From Ornithodoros turicata (taxonomy: Eukaryota; Arthropoda; Arachnida; Ixodida; Argasidae): DNA of 64,000 bases. The position numbers and the translations under genes were made by a program. Below are positions 44,941 to 55,945 of the stretch, in pieces; the stretch's first letter is position 1; each line of letters starts with the position of its first letter. The notes under the pieces were generated by a model that did no database searches, was not told the DNA's origin, and was given only the letters and a program-made list of their open reading frames with translations. The stretch spans positions 21,829,146-21,893,145 of the forward strand of contig NC_088209.1 of the NCBI RefSeq assembly GCF_037126465.1, given 5' to 3'.

Positions 44941-46867
44941 TTACGAACCGGTCGGAGTGTGCTTGAATGTTGGCTCACACTGGGGCAAGTCAAGCAACAT
45001 TTTCCTCATAGCCCCTTCAGCCATCTCTTGGCCGCTTTCTGAAGACTTCGCCGCTTTCGTTTGTGTCAAATACACGGCCAACACACTGCACGCAGCCAGG
45101 AGCACGCTGATCACGGCGTACGGCGCTGTGTTATCCTTGCAAGTCGCCGGTTCTCGTAGGATGGGCGCCGCCGTTGCTCCGAGCCTTCCTCGAACCCTGC
45201 GCGAGCTCCCAAGCCACTGACCATAACCGGGACGGCTTCCACACTGCACATCAACAACGTGAGTAAAGCTGCTAATGCAGCACAACTGCCGATGTTGTAC
45301 AAGATGGCAAATAACGGGTCGCTTTGGAATATCATCAAAAAGCAGGAGGAGGCCGAACACAGCGCTAACGAGAAGTTAAGCGTCGCGTCCCGATCTCGTA
45401 CAGGAAGAAGCTTGTACAGAGCACAGGCTACTGGAAGCTGAAGTAGGACAGATATAATTCGAGCAGTGGGGTGATGAAGTCCGAGACATAGCATCAAGCC
45501 GAATACGGCGAAGACTGTTGAGGTCCACCAGAAGAAGAGAGTGATCATCGATAACCTCAGTTGACGGGACAGTATGAAGTGTAAGAGGCCCGTTTTGGCG
45601 ATGTACGTCATCTTCTCTTCGTTATGTGCGAGTCCTTTCTTGATGTCGGACTAGCGCTTCTTCGCTCCGCGGTCGTAAACACCTTTGAACTGAGAAATCC
45701 GCAGGACAATTTGTTCGGCTTCGTGTATATGCCACGTGGACATGCGCCACACGGGAGATTCCAGTACCAGGTAAAAGTTAGATATAAAAAAAAGCTGTCG
45801 GTATCATTATGGTGCCTTACGTTATGAACCGACTAAAACCGGACAGACGAAAGAACTCGACAAAAGTGAAAGCGCATCCCATGCCTATTATTGCGATGGA
45901 ATTGTAGTACGCTCTGTAGGGCTTGGTGCATACCTCGAAGAGGAGGATGAGCGAAGTCACTTGAACGCCGCTGGTGGCCATTCCTATCATGAAGGGAAGA
46001 GCGGCGAAGAGCAACAAGAACGTCGCGAAACACTAAGCGAAGCCGCACAGTAGAAGAAAAACGATGAGCATGTAATTAATGGGCTTCCTTCCAACCATCT
46101 CCGACATGTGCGATGCAATAGGAATAGCAGCTACAGAACCGACCATATACAGTGTGGAGAGCATGGAAATCGACCAGCCACGGTGGGAGACCAGGTCCCA
46201 CTCGCTGTGACCGTAGGTCTTCCAGTCACTCTTCCAGGAGCTACATTTCTGCTCCGATCGATGAGGTGCCTTAGGTGCCTCCGGTCGAGAGGTGGTTCGT
46301 ACCGGACGCGCCGTTGATATCGGGCGCTGCTGCCGACAGGGACTCCAATGATTTTCCACTCGTGGTCTGACATATTGGCGTGGGAAGGTGGAGGCGCACA
46401 CCAGTGGTCTACATCAGGAGCTAGCAGGAAAACGCTATGAAAACGAATCCCGCCATTTGACAGCAGAAGAGGGCGATTGTCTGGAGACGACCCTGGCCAT
46501 AGAAATAAGATGGATCGTTGTCACGACCGTCGGAGAACATCGAGTCCTCCAGGCGAGAGGTGGAGGTGGATGGAACAGGAGTACCTCCTGCTTTGGCCGG
46601 TTCTGGGGAGCTGTATGTGATGGCTGCTGGTACTAGGTTTAGAGACCCGTGTGGAACCAGGGCCGTCTTTTGAAAAGGCGCGATGGCATCATCCTCCGCT
46701 GGCGTCTTCCATAGGCGCCGGATGATTGATGGTTCGTTGCTTTCTTTCTTGGTCGCATTGTCTTTGCGTCCGCAGTGATGTGTCTCCGATAATCTCGCGT
46801 AGGAGCTGAGATACGATTCGATGTATTCGTCACCGATGGAATCGTTTACTCTTCCACTGTCAGTCAT
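44941..46867 (-). pseudogene. Second SLC22-like transporter copy, multiply frameshifted
   Basis: Collinear with the intact gene at 2,704-4,647. It starts at ATG 46,867 (MTDSGRVNDSI) and runs open to FVFIAFSC, then is broken. Separate frames give MSDHEWKIIGV, EWDLVSHRGW, VGRKPINYM, FEVCTKPYRAYYNSIAIIGM, MTYIAKTGLL, VMVSGLGARA and, in yet another frame, GRLGATAAPILRE to the stop. At least four frame changes and an internal stop after LLLCGFA are visible. VCDRAW has become VSHRGW (loop Cys lost) and LPETK has become LTQTK. Flanks on both sides are also duplicated (44,750-44,940 and 46,905-47,870). No functional transporter is expected. Confidence 0.9.
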
Positions 46868-47870
46868 GGTTGGTAGCGTGGATAACGTGCGAGAATTGAA
46901 GCTCAGGAGTCCTACGCTAAGCACGAACCCCGGGAGAAGACAAAAACATGGGTCACTTTGTATGTTCCCAGTATGTTCCCAGTCATGCAAACTTCACAAG
47001 AAACTTTCGTGATGCTGATGTTAGTGTTGATGCCCTATGCACTGACAGAATAATGCGGCACGATACTTCTATGAAACTGAATCTGAAAACGACCGTTATA
47101 AATACTCCTCCATCGCGTGACGTGCCTACAGCATGACTCAAGATGTCATGCTGCCGTGATAAGTGCTATCCGTTGGAACTCAGAGTCATCATTGATTACT
47201 TTTATACCCTTTACTCATGTATGTATTGCGACGCATTCTTGCTTGTCCATGGCTCACAATGCCGATCGGCATTGTGTGGCAAAGCACAACGGGGAGACCC
47301 CATCGGCGTAGTGAGGACGCATCTTTAGAAGTAAACCGGGAGTCACAGTTTCTGATTTTCCCGAGTGACGAAATCGGTGCGTAGCTCTATCTGCCAGAGC
47401 GTAGCCGTTATGATGCAAGAATGCGTTGCAATACATACATGAGTAAAGGGTATAAAAGTAATCAATGATGACTCTGAGTTCCCACGGATAGCACTGATCA
47501 CGGCAGCATGACAGCTTGAGTCATGCTGTAGTCATGTCATGCGATAGATCTACTAGCGCTGTGAATCTGCTCGGCGTTGCTCTGAACAGAAAAGTGACTG
47601 CAACGAAGCGCAACTGACCGACCTGCACATTCGAATACCATCGGTAATTCGATCCGACGGTGTGTACGCGAACATGGTTGGCCAGCGTCCTACCCTTTAG
47701 TAATTTATTTATTGCAAAATGAACACCCTCCTTCGCACAGAGGTTAACAGAATCCAAGTAGTCTGCTGCTAGGCAACGCAGTTGAGCCAGTTTCTGCATG
47801 GCTACGTTAGCATGGAGGCATCCCATAGATGGTGCTCGCCAAGTATCCTCACCTTGGTGGACATATTTTG
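46868..47870. other. Duplicated 5' flank of the SLC22 pseudogene
   Basis: Matches 4,910-5,430, but is longer because of the TIR element at 47,129-47,528 and extra sequence around it. Confidence 0.75.
47129..47528. mobile_element. 400-bp Tc1/mariner-type foldback MITE (TA target)
   Basis: The ends CAGCATGACTCAAG...TCATGCTG and CAGCATGACAGCTTGAGTCATGCTG are flanked by TA (47,127-47,128 and 47,529-47,530). Arms of about 115 bp mirror GAGTCATCATTGATTACTTT, ATACCCTTTACTCATGTATG and ACGCATTCTTGC. The centre contains ACAATGCCGATCGGCATTGT, a second perfect palindrome. The intact transporter's flank lacks it. Confidence 0.85.
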
Positions 47871-48647
47871 AGACTCCTTTTGTGGAAACAGTAGTATACG
47901 GCCTTGTCCAGTTGACGGCAACCCCGCCAGAGCTGCGCCACCATCGCGTGTGGACAGACTTCACTTACGAATTTCTTCCGGCGCGCGGTGGGTGGCGCGT
48001 GGGCGGAGGGCTGCGCGTGCGCTTACCGTCGAGCATTTTTCAGCCTGGACCGACTTCGCTCGCGATTTTTACGTCTGGGTTGACTTCACTCGCAATTTTT
48101 TCCGCTGTAACAGCGCGCAGTAGGCGGTATACATGCAAGTATTGACATGCAAAGGACAGTCATACATAAAAGTACATGTGGAAATATATTATTGCCAATG
48201 GTGCCGGGAATTGTAATGCCAATCTGTGGAGCGAGAAAATCTAGCCGAAAAAAACCTTCATGATCTGAAACAGAAGAAATACATTACAATATACAATTCA
48301 CATAATAAAGAATGTACTCGTACTTACTTATTACAGGTATGACGCAATAGCATTGAAGAGGTATCACACAGAAAGAATCAATCACAATATTTTTTATTAA
48401 TGGTAATCATACACATGGGAATCAGAATTAAAATGGAATAGCACATTTGATCAAAGAAGATATTCATAATCAATATGATTTGTTTTATTATAAAAAGTCT
48501 AAGATTCCTATACGTGACCACCATCATTGCGACACTAACAATAGTGGGCTTTTTCAATTACAAATTCTGATAGATGTAAGTAATTAATTGTGCACAACAG
48601 AGACCATGAACACAGGAACACATAGGGACGACATGAACAAAAGAGGA
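47871..48647. other. No feature seen
   Basis: A GC-rich stretch (47,930-48,130) with CCTGGACCGACTTCGCTCGC / CTGGGTTGACTTCACTCGC doublets, then AT-rich sequence. No gene. Confidence 0.45.
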
Positions 48648-48656
48648 AATAAAATC

Positions 48657-49763
48657 GGTTCCCCTACGGTTTAGAGAGCCTCGTTTTAGAGAATTGCGTG
48701 TTAGAGAATAGGTTACATCTTAGCGAGTTACGTTTTAGCGAAAAAGAGTCTCGTTTTAGCGAATACCGTTTTAGAGACTGCGTGGCACGTTTTAGGGAAT
48801 GCCGTTTTAGAGAAAACAGATTTCGGTTTTCGTCTCGTCCAGTTATGTGATGTCGACGAAGAAGTTGTGGTTACTGGTTCGTGTAGTTCGAGCAAAGACA
48901 AGGGTTTTCTTGCAACCATCACTCCAGCAAGCACACATTTCTTACAATGTTTTATTACACATGATACATTGTAATGACTAACAATACACGAGACACCTAT
49001 TTTACGTGATGAGCGACAGCTCGTAAGTAGTCAGCAGAGCTCATTTGTTGACGTCTGTCAAACAGTCGCCGTAGCGCTTCTTCCCTTCTCTTCGTGGCTA
49101 ACCGCCGAGTCGGTAGTAGGGATCCCCGCAGCAGGGACTCCACTAGGATTTCTGTTTCTCGCTCTTCTGTTTTTACAGCCTCAATGAACCGGTATAATCC
49201 AAGATGGGCCACTCCCACGAGGCTGTTGAATCTCCGGTGCCATGCCTCAACATGGTTCGTACCTGTACCTGTTCGAGGCTGTCCAGCGTTCATAAGCGGG
49301 TCTACTGTCCACACCTTATGCATTCCATAATAGAGTTCTCCGATTCTAGTTCCCGTCAAATAATTTTGAAATGTCATCCTCTCCGTGAAAATACAAGGTT
49401 TGTCATCTGTGTTTTTTTTAAACGCATCACAGAGCGTTCTGTTACAAATGAATGAAAATCAATGATGACGATAAAATAGCAAGGAAATTATTTACTATAT
49501 ATAGCTCACAGTATAAAAAACGACCCTAAATTAGCATCCTAAATTAGGATGCAGTCATGCATACGTTGATGATTGGTAAGAGCGAAACCGAAACAGAAAT
49601 CGCGTTGTATTTCGCTAAAACGGTATTCTCTAAAACAGCTTTCGCTGAAACGTAACCTGTCGCCATCTTCTCTAAAACGATATTCTCTAAAACGAGGCTC
49701 TCTAAAACGGGATCTCTAAATCGAGGTTCGCTAAAACGGGGTTCTCTAAAACGAACGGCTCCC
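48657..49763. mobile_element. Mutator-like element (MULE), 1,107 bp, 9-bp target duplication
   Basis: AATAAAATC flanks both ends exactly (48,648-48,656 and 49,764-49,772), the length typical of MULEs. The inverted ends (about 48,657-48,835 and 49,600-49,763) are composite: each is a series of 11-17-bp units built on GTTTTAGAGAA / CGTTTTAGCGAA, rather than a single perfect repeat. The interior encodes a MULE transposase C-terminal fragment on the - strand. The length is too short for a full transposase, so this is an internally deleted derivative. Confidence 0.9.
48997..49377 (-). pseudogene. MULE transposase C-terminal fragment
   Basis: The open frame (127 codons from ATG 49,377) can be extended upstream in frame to a possible acceptor TTTGTAACAG at about 49,440. 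The key block is TGTNHVEAWHRRFNSLVGVA then LGLYRFIEAVKTEE, the conserved region following the DDE domain in metazoan MULE-type transposases (pattern N-x-x-E-x-WH-x-x-FN). A basic tail ends at HHVK and a stop. The zinc-finger and DDE catalytic regions are absent from the element. Confidence 0.75.
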
Positions 49764-49772
49764 AATAAAATC

Positions 49773-50930
49773 TATTACAAAGGACACTACATTTAGTTAA
49801 AGAAGACAACCTTTATCGACACGATTACAATCAAAATTACAGTCTCAGTCCTGATCACCATTATTGCAACACTAACAATTTCCTCGTGCTGTAAGAAATT
49901 TCGAGCGCAACATGGAATCTAAGTTGCATATGTTTTCTTCCAACATAACACAATCAATCAATCAATTTCTGATTTCAGACGTACGGAAGTAATGAAAAAC
50001 AACATAACACGATCAAGAGCTAGCACTAATAGAGAGCCAAACCTGCGCATCATCCAACACGTACACAACAGATACATGCAGGAAAATAATAGCGAAACAG
50101 TCTATCAAAACGAAAAACATTACATATTTAATACATAACTTAATTATACCACCTCATTCGTCATTGCCATCTTCTACGAAGGGAAGTACGCTGTGCCGTG
50201 CCGTGAGATTCCGCCGCGCGCTAAAGAACCCTCAGAAGAACAGAATTAACCCGAAGACAGTCTACTGTGGCGTCACTCATGATTAACGCGAAGCCACAGA
50301 TTATGATTGTCATTATTCATGAATAATTCATCCATAAAGAAACCTCTCTCGTTACGGAAGCGTTCTGCATTAAAAGAGTTGGGAAACGCGATCTAAGGAT
50401 ACTTAAAAGCATGCTAATGTTTCGGGCTGCGCGTCTTAGGGGCAACGACACAATATATTTTGCGGGAGCACCCCGTTAACACGGTGGAATTCAATTTACT
50501 ACGGCGCTATAATTATGCTCACTTCAAGAACAACATCTTCCGCGAAACTCTTGAAATAAGGATGCGGTAGTCGGAGTAGCAACAAATACAAACGTTTGAT
50601 GATGATGAGACGTATATACAGGCATGCATAATAATTTAGGATGGTAAGGTGCCGAATAGGTCGTCGTAGGATGTTCTATGAATGACGACAGACGACTACG
50701 ACGTGGCGCACCGCCGTTAAATACTACGGTGGCGCCACTTACGCATTGACGATGGGCATGTCAGCTGACGATGACAATGACGCTGACAGTGTGTGTGCTG
50801 TCGCATGTGACTTCTGTTCTGTATGTCTATTATTCTATTCATGCTTAATAGACCCATCCCTGTTTCTAAACAAATGACGTCATAGTGTTCGACATCGCCA
50901 CCAATCTGGTAGAGTTCAACTACGCTCAAA
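49773..50930. other. No gene seen
   Basis: AATC repeats near 49,950 and an otherwise unique sequence. Confidence 0.45.
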
Positions 50931-51730
50931 GCTAGGGGGCGAACAAGGTCACGCCCGAAAGCCACGGTCTTGAGGGGATTACCATGATCCCTGAAAGGGA
51001 CACGACCTTCAGTCCTACTTTTCTTTCAATAGGAGGCAGCGATCAAGTGCCCATTCGTGGAACCCAGCCCTCCTCTTCCGATTTGTTTCGGTTTCATTCA
51101 GTCTGCAAATATCATGATAACGTTTCTCTGGTAGAGGTCTATTCGGTAGAGCTGAACTATGCTGGAAGCTAGGGGGCGAACAAGGTCACGTCCGAAAGCC
51201 ACGGTCTTGAGGGGATTGCGATGGTCCCTGAAAGGGACGCGACCTTCGGTTCTACTTTTTCTTTCAATAGGAGGCAGCGAACAAGTGCCCATTCGTGGAA
51301 CCCAGCCCTCCCCTTCTGCTTTGTTTCGGTTTCAGTCCGTCTACCAACATCATGATGACGTTTCTCTGGTAAAGGTCTATTTGGTAGAGTTGACTGCTGG
51401 GGGGCGAACAAGGTGACGTCCGAAAGCCACGGTCTTGAGGGGATTGCGATGGTTCCTTATAGGGACGCGACCTTCGGTTCTACTTTTTCTTTCAATAGGA
51501 GGCAGCGAACAAGTGCCCATTCGTGGAACCCAGCCCTCCCCGTCCGATCTGTTTCGGTTTCAGTCCGTCTACCAATATCATGATAACGTTTCTCTGGTAG
51601 AGGTCTATTCGGTAGAGCTGAACTATGCTGGACGCTATTGGGCGAACAAGGTCACGCCGGATGCCACGGTCCTGATGGGATTGCGATGGTCCCTGAAAGT
51701 GACGCGCGGCAATGCGCACGGTAACTCGTA
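50931..51730. repeat. Tandem satellite, 228-238-bp unit, about 3.4 copies
   Basis: Units start at 50,931, 51,168, 51,396 and 51,634 with GGGGGCGAACAAGGTCACG. Shared blocks are GAAAGCCACGGTCTTGAGGG, CTTTCAATAGGAGGCAGCGA, AGTGCCCATTCGTGGAACCC and ACGTTTCTCTGGTA. The overlapping open frames are periodic by-products. Confidence 0.9.
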
Positions 51731-52165
51731 TGCGGGATTGAAAAATCTTGCCGCGGTGCGGGAAAAGCCGCCTCCGCGTTCCGCTTTTCCTCTACCACGC
51801 AAAATGCACGATTTTTAGCAGCATGCCGCACATCGCCGGCCAATCAGGTGGTCAACGGAGATTACGTCACTCTCTTCTTTTCTTCCGGCCTCCCACGCAG
51901 TCTGCAGCACGTTCACATCGTCATCAGTATGTCGATATGTTAGAGCCGCGGAATCCGCAGGCTGTAGCGACTGCTGGGCGGCAAGCGCTCTTCTTGCCCG
52001 CCCAGGTCAGGATGATGCGGTCAGGACGCAGGTGTCGTCCTCGTACACGCATATCTAGATCATCTGCGGTGGTGTATGCCACTCGGAGCCAACGTGATAT
52101 GGCACTGACAAAGAAATCATCAACGCTAGCCAGCGCAACGTCTTTGCGATATTAGAGGATTTCAG
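51731..52165. other. No feature seen
   Basis: An open frame (51,748-52,155, +) begins in the decaying satellite edge and has no recognisable domain. Confidence 0.4.
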
Positions 52166-52451
52166 CACCAGCTCCCGTGGCATGGTGGTTAAGATGATCG
52201 GTTTCCACGCCGAGACTGGGAGGTGACACGGGTTCGAATCCTGTCACCGGCTGCGCTGTCTGAGGTTTTCCCTGGGCTTTTCGAAGACTTTCCACGCGGA
52301 TGTCGGCACAGTTCCCCCTGAAGTCGGCCCAGGACGCATACTAACCCCCTTGTCCTTGCCCTCTGTCCTGCTGTCCTCTCTCCACCTGTCCACGTCTGTA
52401 CGCCGCTCATAGCCACAGTTGCTTCGCGGCGCTAACATAGAATAAAAAAAA
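52166..52451 (+). mobile_element. SINE-B, full length
   Basis: Head with A box TGGCATGGTGGTTAAGATG and B box GGGTTCGAATCC, body CTGTCTGAGGTTTTCCCTGG, and tail GCGGCGCTAACATAGAATAAA plus A run. The flanks AGAGGATTTCAGC and AGAGAGTTTCAGC form an imperfect 13-bp duplication. Confidence 0.9.
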
Positions 52452-52464
52452 AGAGAGTTTCAGC

Positions 52465-52717
52465 CAGTGGCGTATCTAGAGCTACCTGCGCCCATGGCAA
52501 CATGGTTAACATGATCTCCTTGGGGATGCGTTTTCGTGTGGTCCGCACTAGGTTTCACACTACAACCTCTCTAATGGCGGGTGCTTTAGATCATTTATGA
52601 ATGTGCCAGGTTGAGTACCCGACCTGGCACATTCACATCCGACCACATAATGGCGCCCCTGTTCACCTGGCGCCCATGGCACCTGTCCACACCTGCCACA
52701 CCCTAGATACGCCACTG
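52465..52717. mobile_element. hAT-like MITE, 253 bp, 8-bp target duplication
   Basis: GTTTCAGC flanks both ends exactly (52,457-52,464 and 52,718-52,725). The termini CAGTGGCGTATCTAGAG and CTAGATACGCCACTG are a common hAT form. It landed in the 3' target duplicate of the SINE at 52,166. A central hairpin GTGCCAGGTTGAGTACCCGACCTGGCAC also occurs. Confidence 0.95.
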
Positions 52718-52721
52718 GTTT

Positions 52722-52942
52722 CAGCGCATCGTACGGTGTCGCACATTTGCGTACGTAAGGGACAGCGTGGTGATTCTGCGCAAGGCGCGAAGTTCTCTTT
52801 ATTCCGTGTGCGCAGAACCGCCACGCTAACCCTTAGGTACACACAGACGGTAGCGTACGTAACAGATAGCGTGGTAGTTCTGACGCTGCGCGCGAGGCTC
52901 TCCTTATGTTTCGCGCGTGCGATAACGTATACGACGCACTAA
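52722..52942. mobile_element. Foldback MITE of the 63,277 family, degenerate
   Basis: The ends GCGCATCGTACGGTGTCGCA and GCGATAACGTATACGACGCA are inverted. The interior shows GCGTGGTGATTCTGCGCA against TGCGCAGAACCGCCACGC. Word content is as in 63,277-63,432. Confidence 0.6.
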
Positions 52943-53106
52943 AGCTCGCTATTGTCACTGTTTTAACTACTCGACGGCATGTCGTGGTTCCATCGATCTT
53001 AGGGAAACCGGAGTCCCCACACGGCAGAATCTGCCTCAGTATATGCAGGCTTGTAGTATGTAGAAGACAGTTGCCCAAGTGAACACCCTGATTGAGTTGA
53101 ACTTAC

Positions 53107-53220
53107 GAAACTCAACGCGGCAGGTGGCAAGATATCGACCCAGTGCGAGAAACGTTAGCGTGCCTATGTGCGCAGAACCGAAGAGGAGTCCCAGGAAGGC
53201 GTACAGCTGGCAGCCCCAGT
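53107..53220 (-). CDS. Opsin internal exon (TM3), from an opsin gene on the - strand
   Basis: On the - strand an acceptor-like TTGGCTATTTGAAG leads into 114 bp, followed by a strong donor GTAAGT (53,101-53,106). The peptide reads DWGCQLYAFLGLLFG, then SAHIGTLTFLALGRYLATC. GCQLYAF carries the TM3 Cys of the conserved extracellular disulfide, TLTFLAL is the TM3 core, and GRY replaces the usual (D/E)RY. The pattern is closest to peropsin/RGR-like opsins. Neighbouring exons (TM1-2 at higher, TM4-5 at lower coordinates) were not found in the window. This exon cannot belong to the + strand exon at 84-394 without an inversion. Confidence 0.75.
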
Positions 53221-55020
53221 CTTCAAATAGCCAACAGTAGAGAACCTATCAGTTCACGCATTGCGTCAACAAAGCACGTCAAAAGGACACGCAGGTGGCC
53301 GAAATTATCCGCAGTCCTATAGCCTGCTGACACACCTTACGTCTAAATCTATTCCGATCACCTCAATCCCTCCTTATACTTTTACGGTCCCAGAGGAGTG
53401 CGCGTTACTCGTAACTATACGTGGCACAACGCGTCAGAATAGAGGCTGCGGAGCCACGTCTAAAAATTTAAGAGGGCCGCAGATACAGGAGGCTTAGCCC
53501 TATACAGGCAAATCCCGATGAAAGGAGGACACGTTCTTGGTGCGGACTGGTGCATTGTTTAGGTGCTGAAATGTGAATGAAAGAGGAACACACTCCATGA
53601 GCCAACTGAATATTGTACACAGAGCGGAGCATTCGCACCGCCGGGTTCACCAGCTGACTGCGAAACTAAAGGACGCTTGATTTCAGCCCCCGTTCCAACC
53701 ATCGAAAAGCTTTTCACCAATACAGAGCCTATTTGCTTGTCGAACGTGATTGCCAAGTTTCAGAACTTGTGAGAACACTGTCAAAAACCTTTTTCGCGCA
53801 CGTACTGCAACGTTCATAGACGTATTGTACGTATTTCGAGCACGTATTTTCGCGTATAAACGAAAACGAAGTGAACGTGAGAGGGTTTTAGAATAGTCTA
53901 TCCCCGCCCGGCAAAACCCGAAACGCGAACAACCTTCCGCTAGCACTAGCAGCAACGCCAAGTGGTAGCCACCGCATTCGACACTGTGTACGAAACCCAA
54001 CTAACCTGAAATATACAAGTGTTGGCCCGAAAATATCGTATACTTGAACTTGAACTACCTTGCACCTGAATATGAAATAGCTTGAAGGAACTTGAGCTAT
54101 CGCTCATGAACTACACTAAAGGATCTGTATTCCTTTCACCTTCTTTGTGGGTGTGTGTACGCAAGGTATTTATTTTTATTCGTTACAGATTTTTTATAAA
54201 AAACTAGCAACGCAAAATAGAAGCCGTTTCTGCAATTGAGTTATATGGCCAGGCGAACATTTTCTTGCGAAAGTATGTAACTACAAGATCTCTAATTACC
54301 TAAAATTCATTATTTAAAGCTTTAACTATGCGTATAGTGACGGCTCCGAATATGATTGGAGCTCCAAAGAGATACGGATCTGGGCTGTCATTGCGCATTG
54401 CACATACACTGTTTGTGATCTGGGCACGTCCCCTTATTTGTTTGGGGCCCGAAGGTGTTTCGCTACGCTAAGTTAAAACATCCTGGTTATCTTCGCTGAA
54501 GACTCTCTCCGCGCCGCGATTACTATACAATGTGGCGATTCCCAGCGCGTTTGCGAGCAAAGCCTGCCTCTGTTGCCACCGCCACCCGCCATCCTCTCAT
54601 CCGTGTCCCATTGTCGCCTACAACAGGTCTGTTTTAACTAGCTCAGCCCACCCATGCGCTAACGTAGAGTTAGAGAGGCACCGTAACAGACGTTTGTCGG
54701 ACTGCATACTGCGCGTGAAAAAGAAACAAAGGAAGTGAAGGATATGTTAATCAAAGCACCTCTGAAAGAGAAGGACACAATGGAGGTACAGCTGAGGCGT
54801 ATGTGAGGAAGTAATGTATAAAGAAGTAGAGAGGGTATACTATCCGTGTATTCACACGACCGACATCCTCACGGAATATTCTAGTGGAACAAAAACGAAG
54901 AAACTTGATCACGGGCCGAAGTTCCGTTCCGTGTTATGTGGAGCATTCACGCGGTCCCTGAATATCTGGAGCACGACCAACTCTATAAGTACGACCACGC
55001 GACCAAGCTAATACAGTTGG
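53221..55020. other. No further exon identified
   Basis: Searched by eye for TM1-TM2 opsin blocks on the - strand without success. No shared repeats were noticed in 53,260-55,020. Confidence 0.35.
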
Positions 55021-55026
55021 TCGCGA

Positions 55027-55230
55027 TCTGGAATGCGCACTTAGCAGACGACACCTAGTAGATGACATTGTGAGCGTCTTTTCCTGTCGTCTGCTGCGGA
55101 ATATCCTGTGGCCGTGTCGCAGGATATTCCCTACGAGCAGAAGGCACCTAGCAGACGACACTGTCAGCGTCTTTTCCTGTCGTCTGCTACAGAATATGTT
55201 GTGGCTGTGTCGTAGGATATTCCCCACGGT
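55027..55230. repeat. Two tandem 93-bp units related to the 16.4-kb array
   Basis: GTCGTCTGCT...GAATAT occurs at 55,086 and 55,179. Each is preceded by AGCAGACGACAC...CAGCGTCTTTTC-like sequence and followed by GTGTCGCAGGATATTCCC. The vocabulary matches the 104-bp units at 16,383-16,700. Confidence 0.75.
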
Positions 55231-55945
55231 TAACAGTGCACGTGAAGAAACGACGTTGAGCGCTCGCGCTCACGTGCATTCCTTTGGTAGCCGTCACTCT
55301 TTGAAAGTTAGCTTCACCTAACACTTCTTTGTATTGCGGGCAAGCCCACTTGAAAGATCGACGCGCGTTCCTGAACTCTCTTTTCTTCGCTGTTTAGCGT
55401 GATTTTTGCTGATTTTTTCGCCATTTTTGATACGAAACCAGCGCATCTTCTATGGCGGCTTCTTCCTCACTATTGAAACGGGTTTTGAGGGGCCCAATTA
55501 ATCAAGCTTATCACTATACCCACCAATGATGCCTTAGGTTAGTTTAGTGAAGTTAGGTTAGATTAATAGGGCCATGGCAGCTTGCCTTGCCCCCAAAGCC
55601 GCTTCAATAATGAAGTAGGGAGGGCGAGGCAAGCTGCCACAGCCGCACTAATCTAACCTAATTTATCACTAACCAAAGCCTATGATGTCAGGTTAAAGTT
55701 GGCTTTCCCGCAATGCTAATAAATGAATCGAAAAGTTCCGCTAAATTTACAAACGTACAATTACGCAACAATAAGTGTTCGTTAAAGTGGGTTTGACCGC
55801 AATACATGCAAGTGTTAGGTGAAGCCAACTTTCAAACGGTGACGCCAACCAAAGGAATGCCGGCTCACGTGACAGCAGAAAGATATTACGTTTTTCGCAT
55901 CTTCCGCTGGAGTATTCTGGGGAATGTCGCTCCTATGTCGCACGT
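55208..55945. mobile_element. Foldback element with a second hairpin at its centre
   Basis: The outer arms mirror ATTCCTTTGGT, TTGAAAGTTAGCTTCACCTA, ACACTT and TATTGCGG...CCCACTT (55,275-55,355 against 55,780-55,870). The central hairpin (about 55,537-55,675) mirrors TTAGGTTAGATTA and GGCAGCTTGCCTTGCCC. No ORF. Confidence 0.75.

Noticed and set aside
55540..55680. TTAGGTTAG words as a telomeric (TTAGG)n remnant
   Set aside because: Only isolated words within a hairpin, with no tandem TTAGG array.
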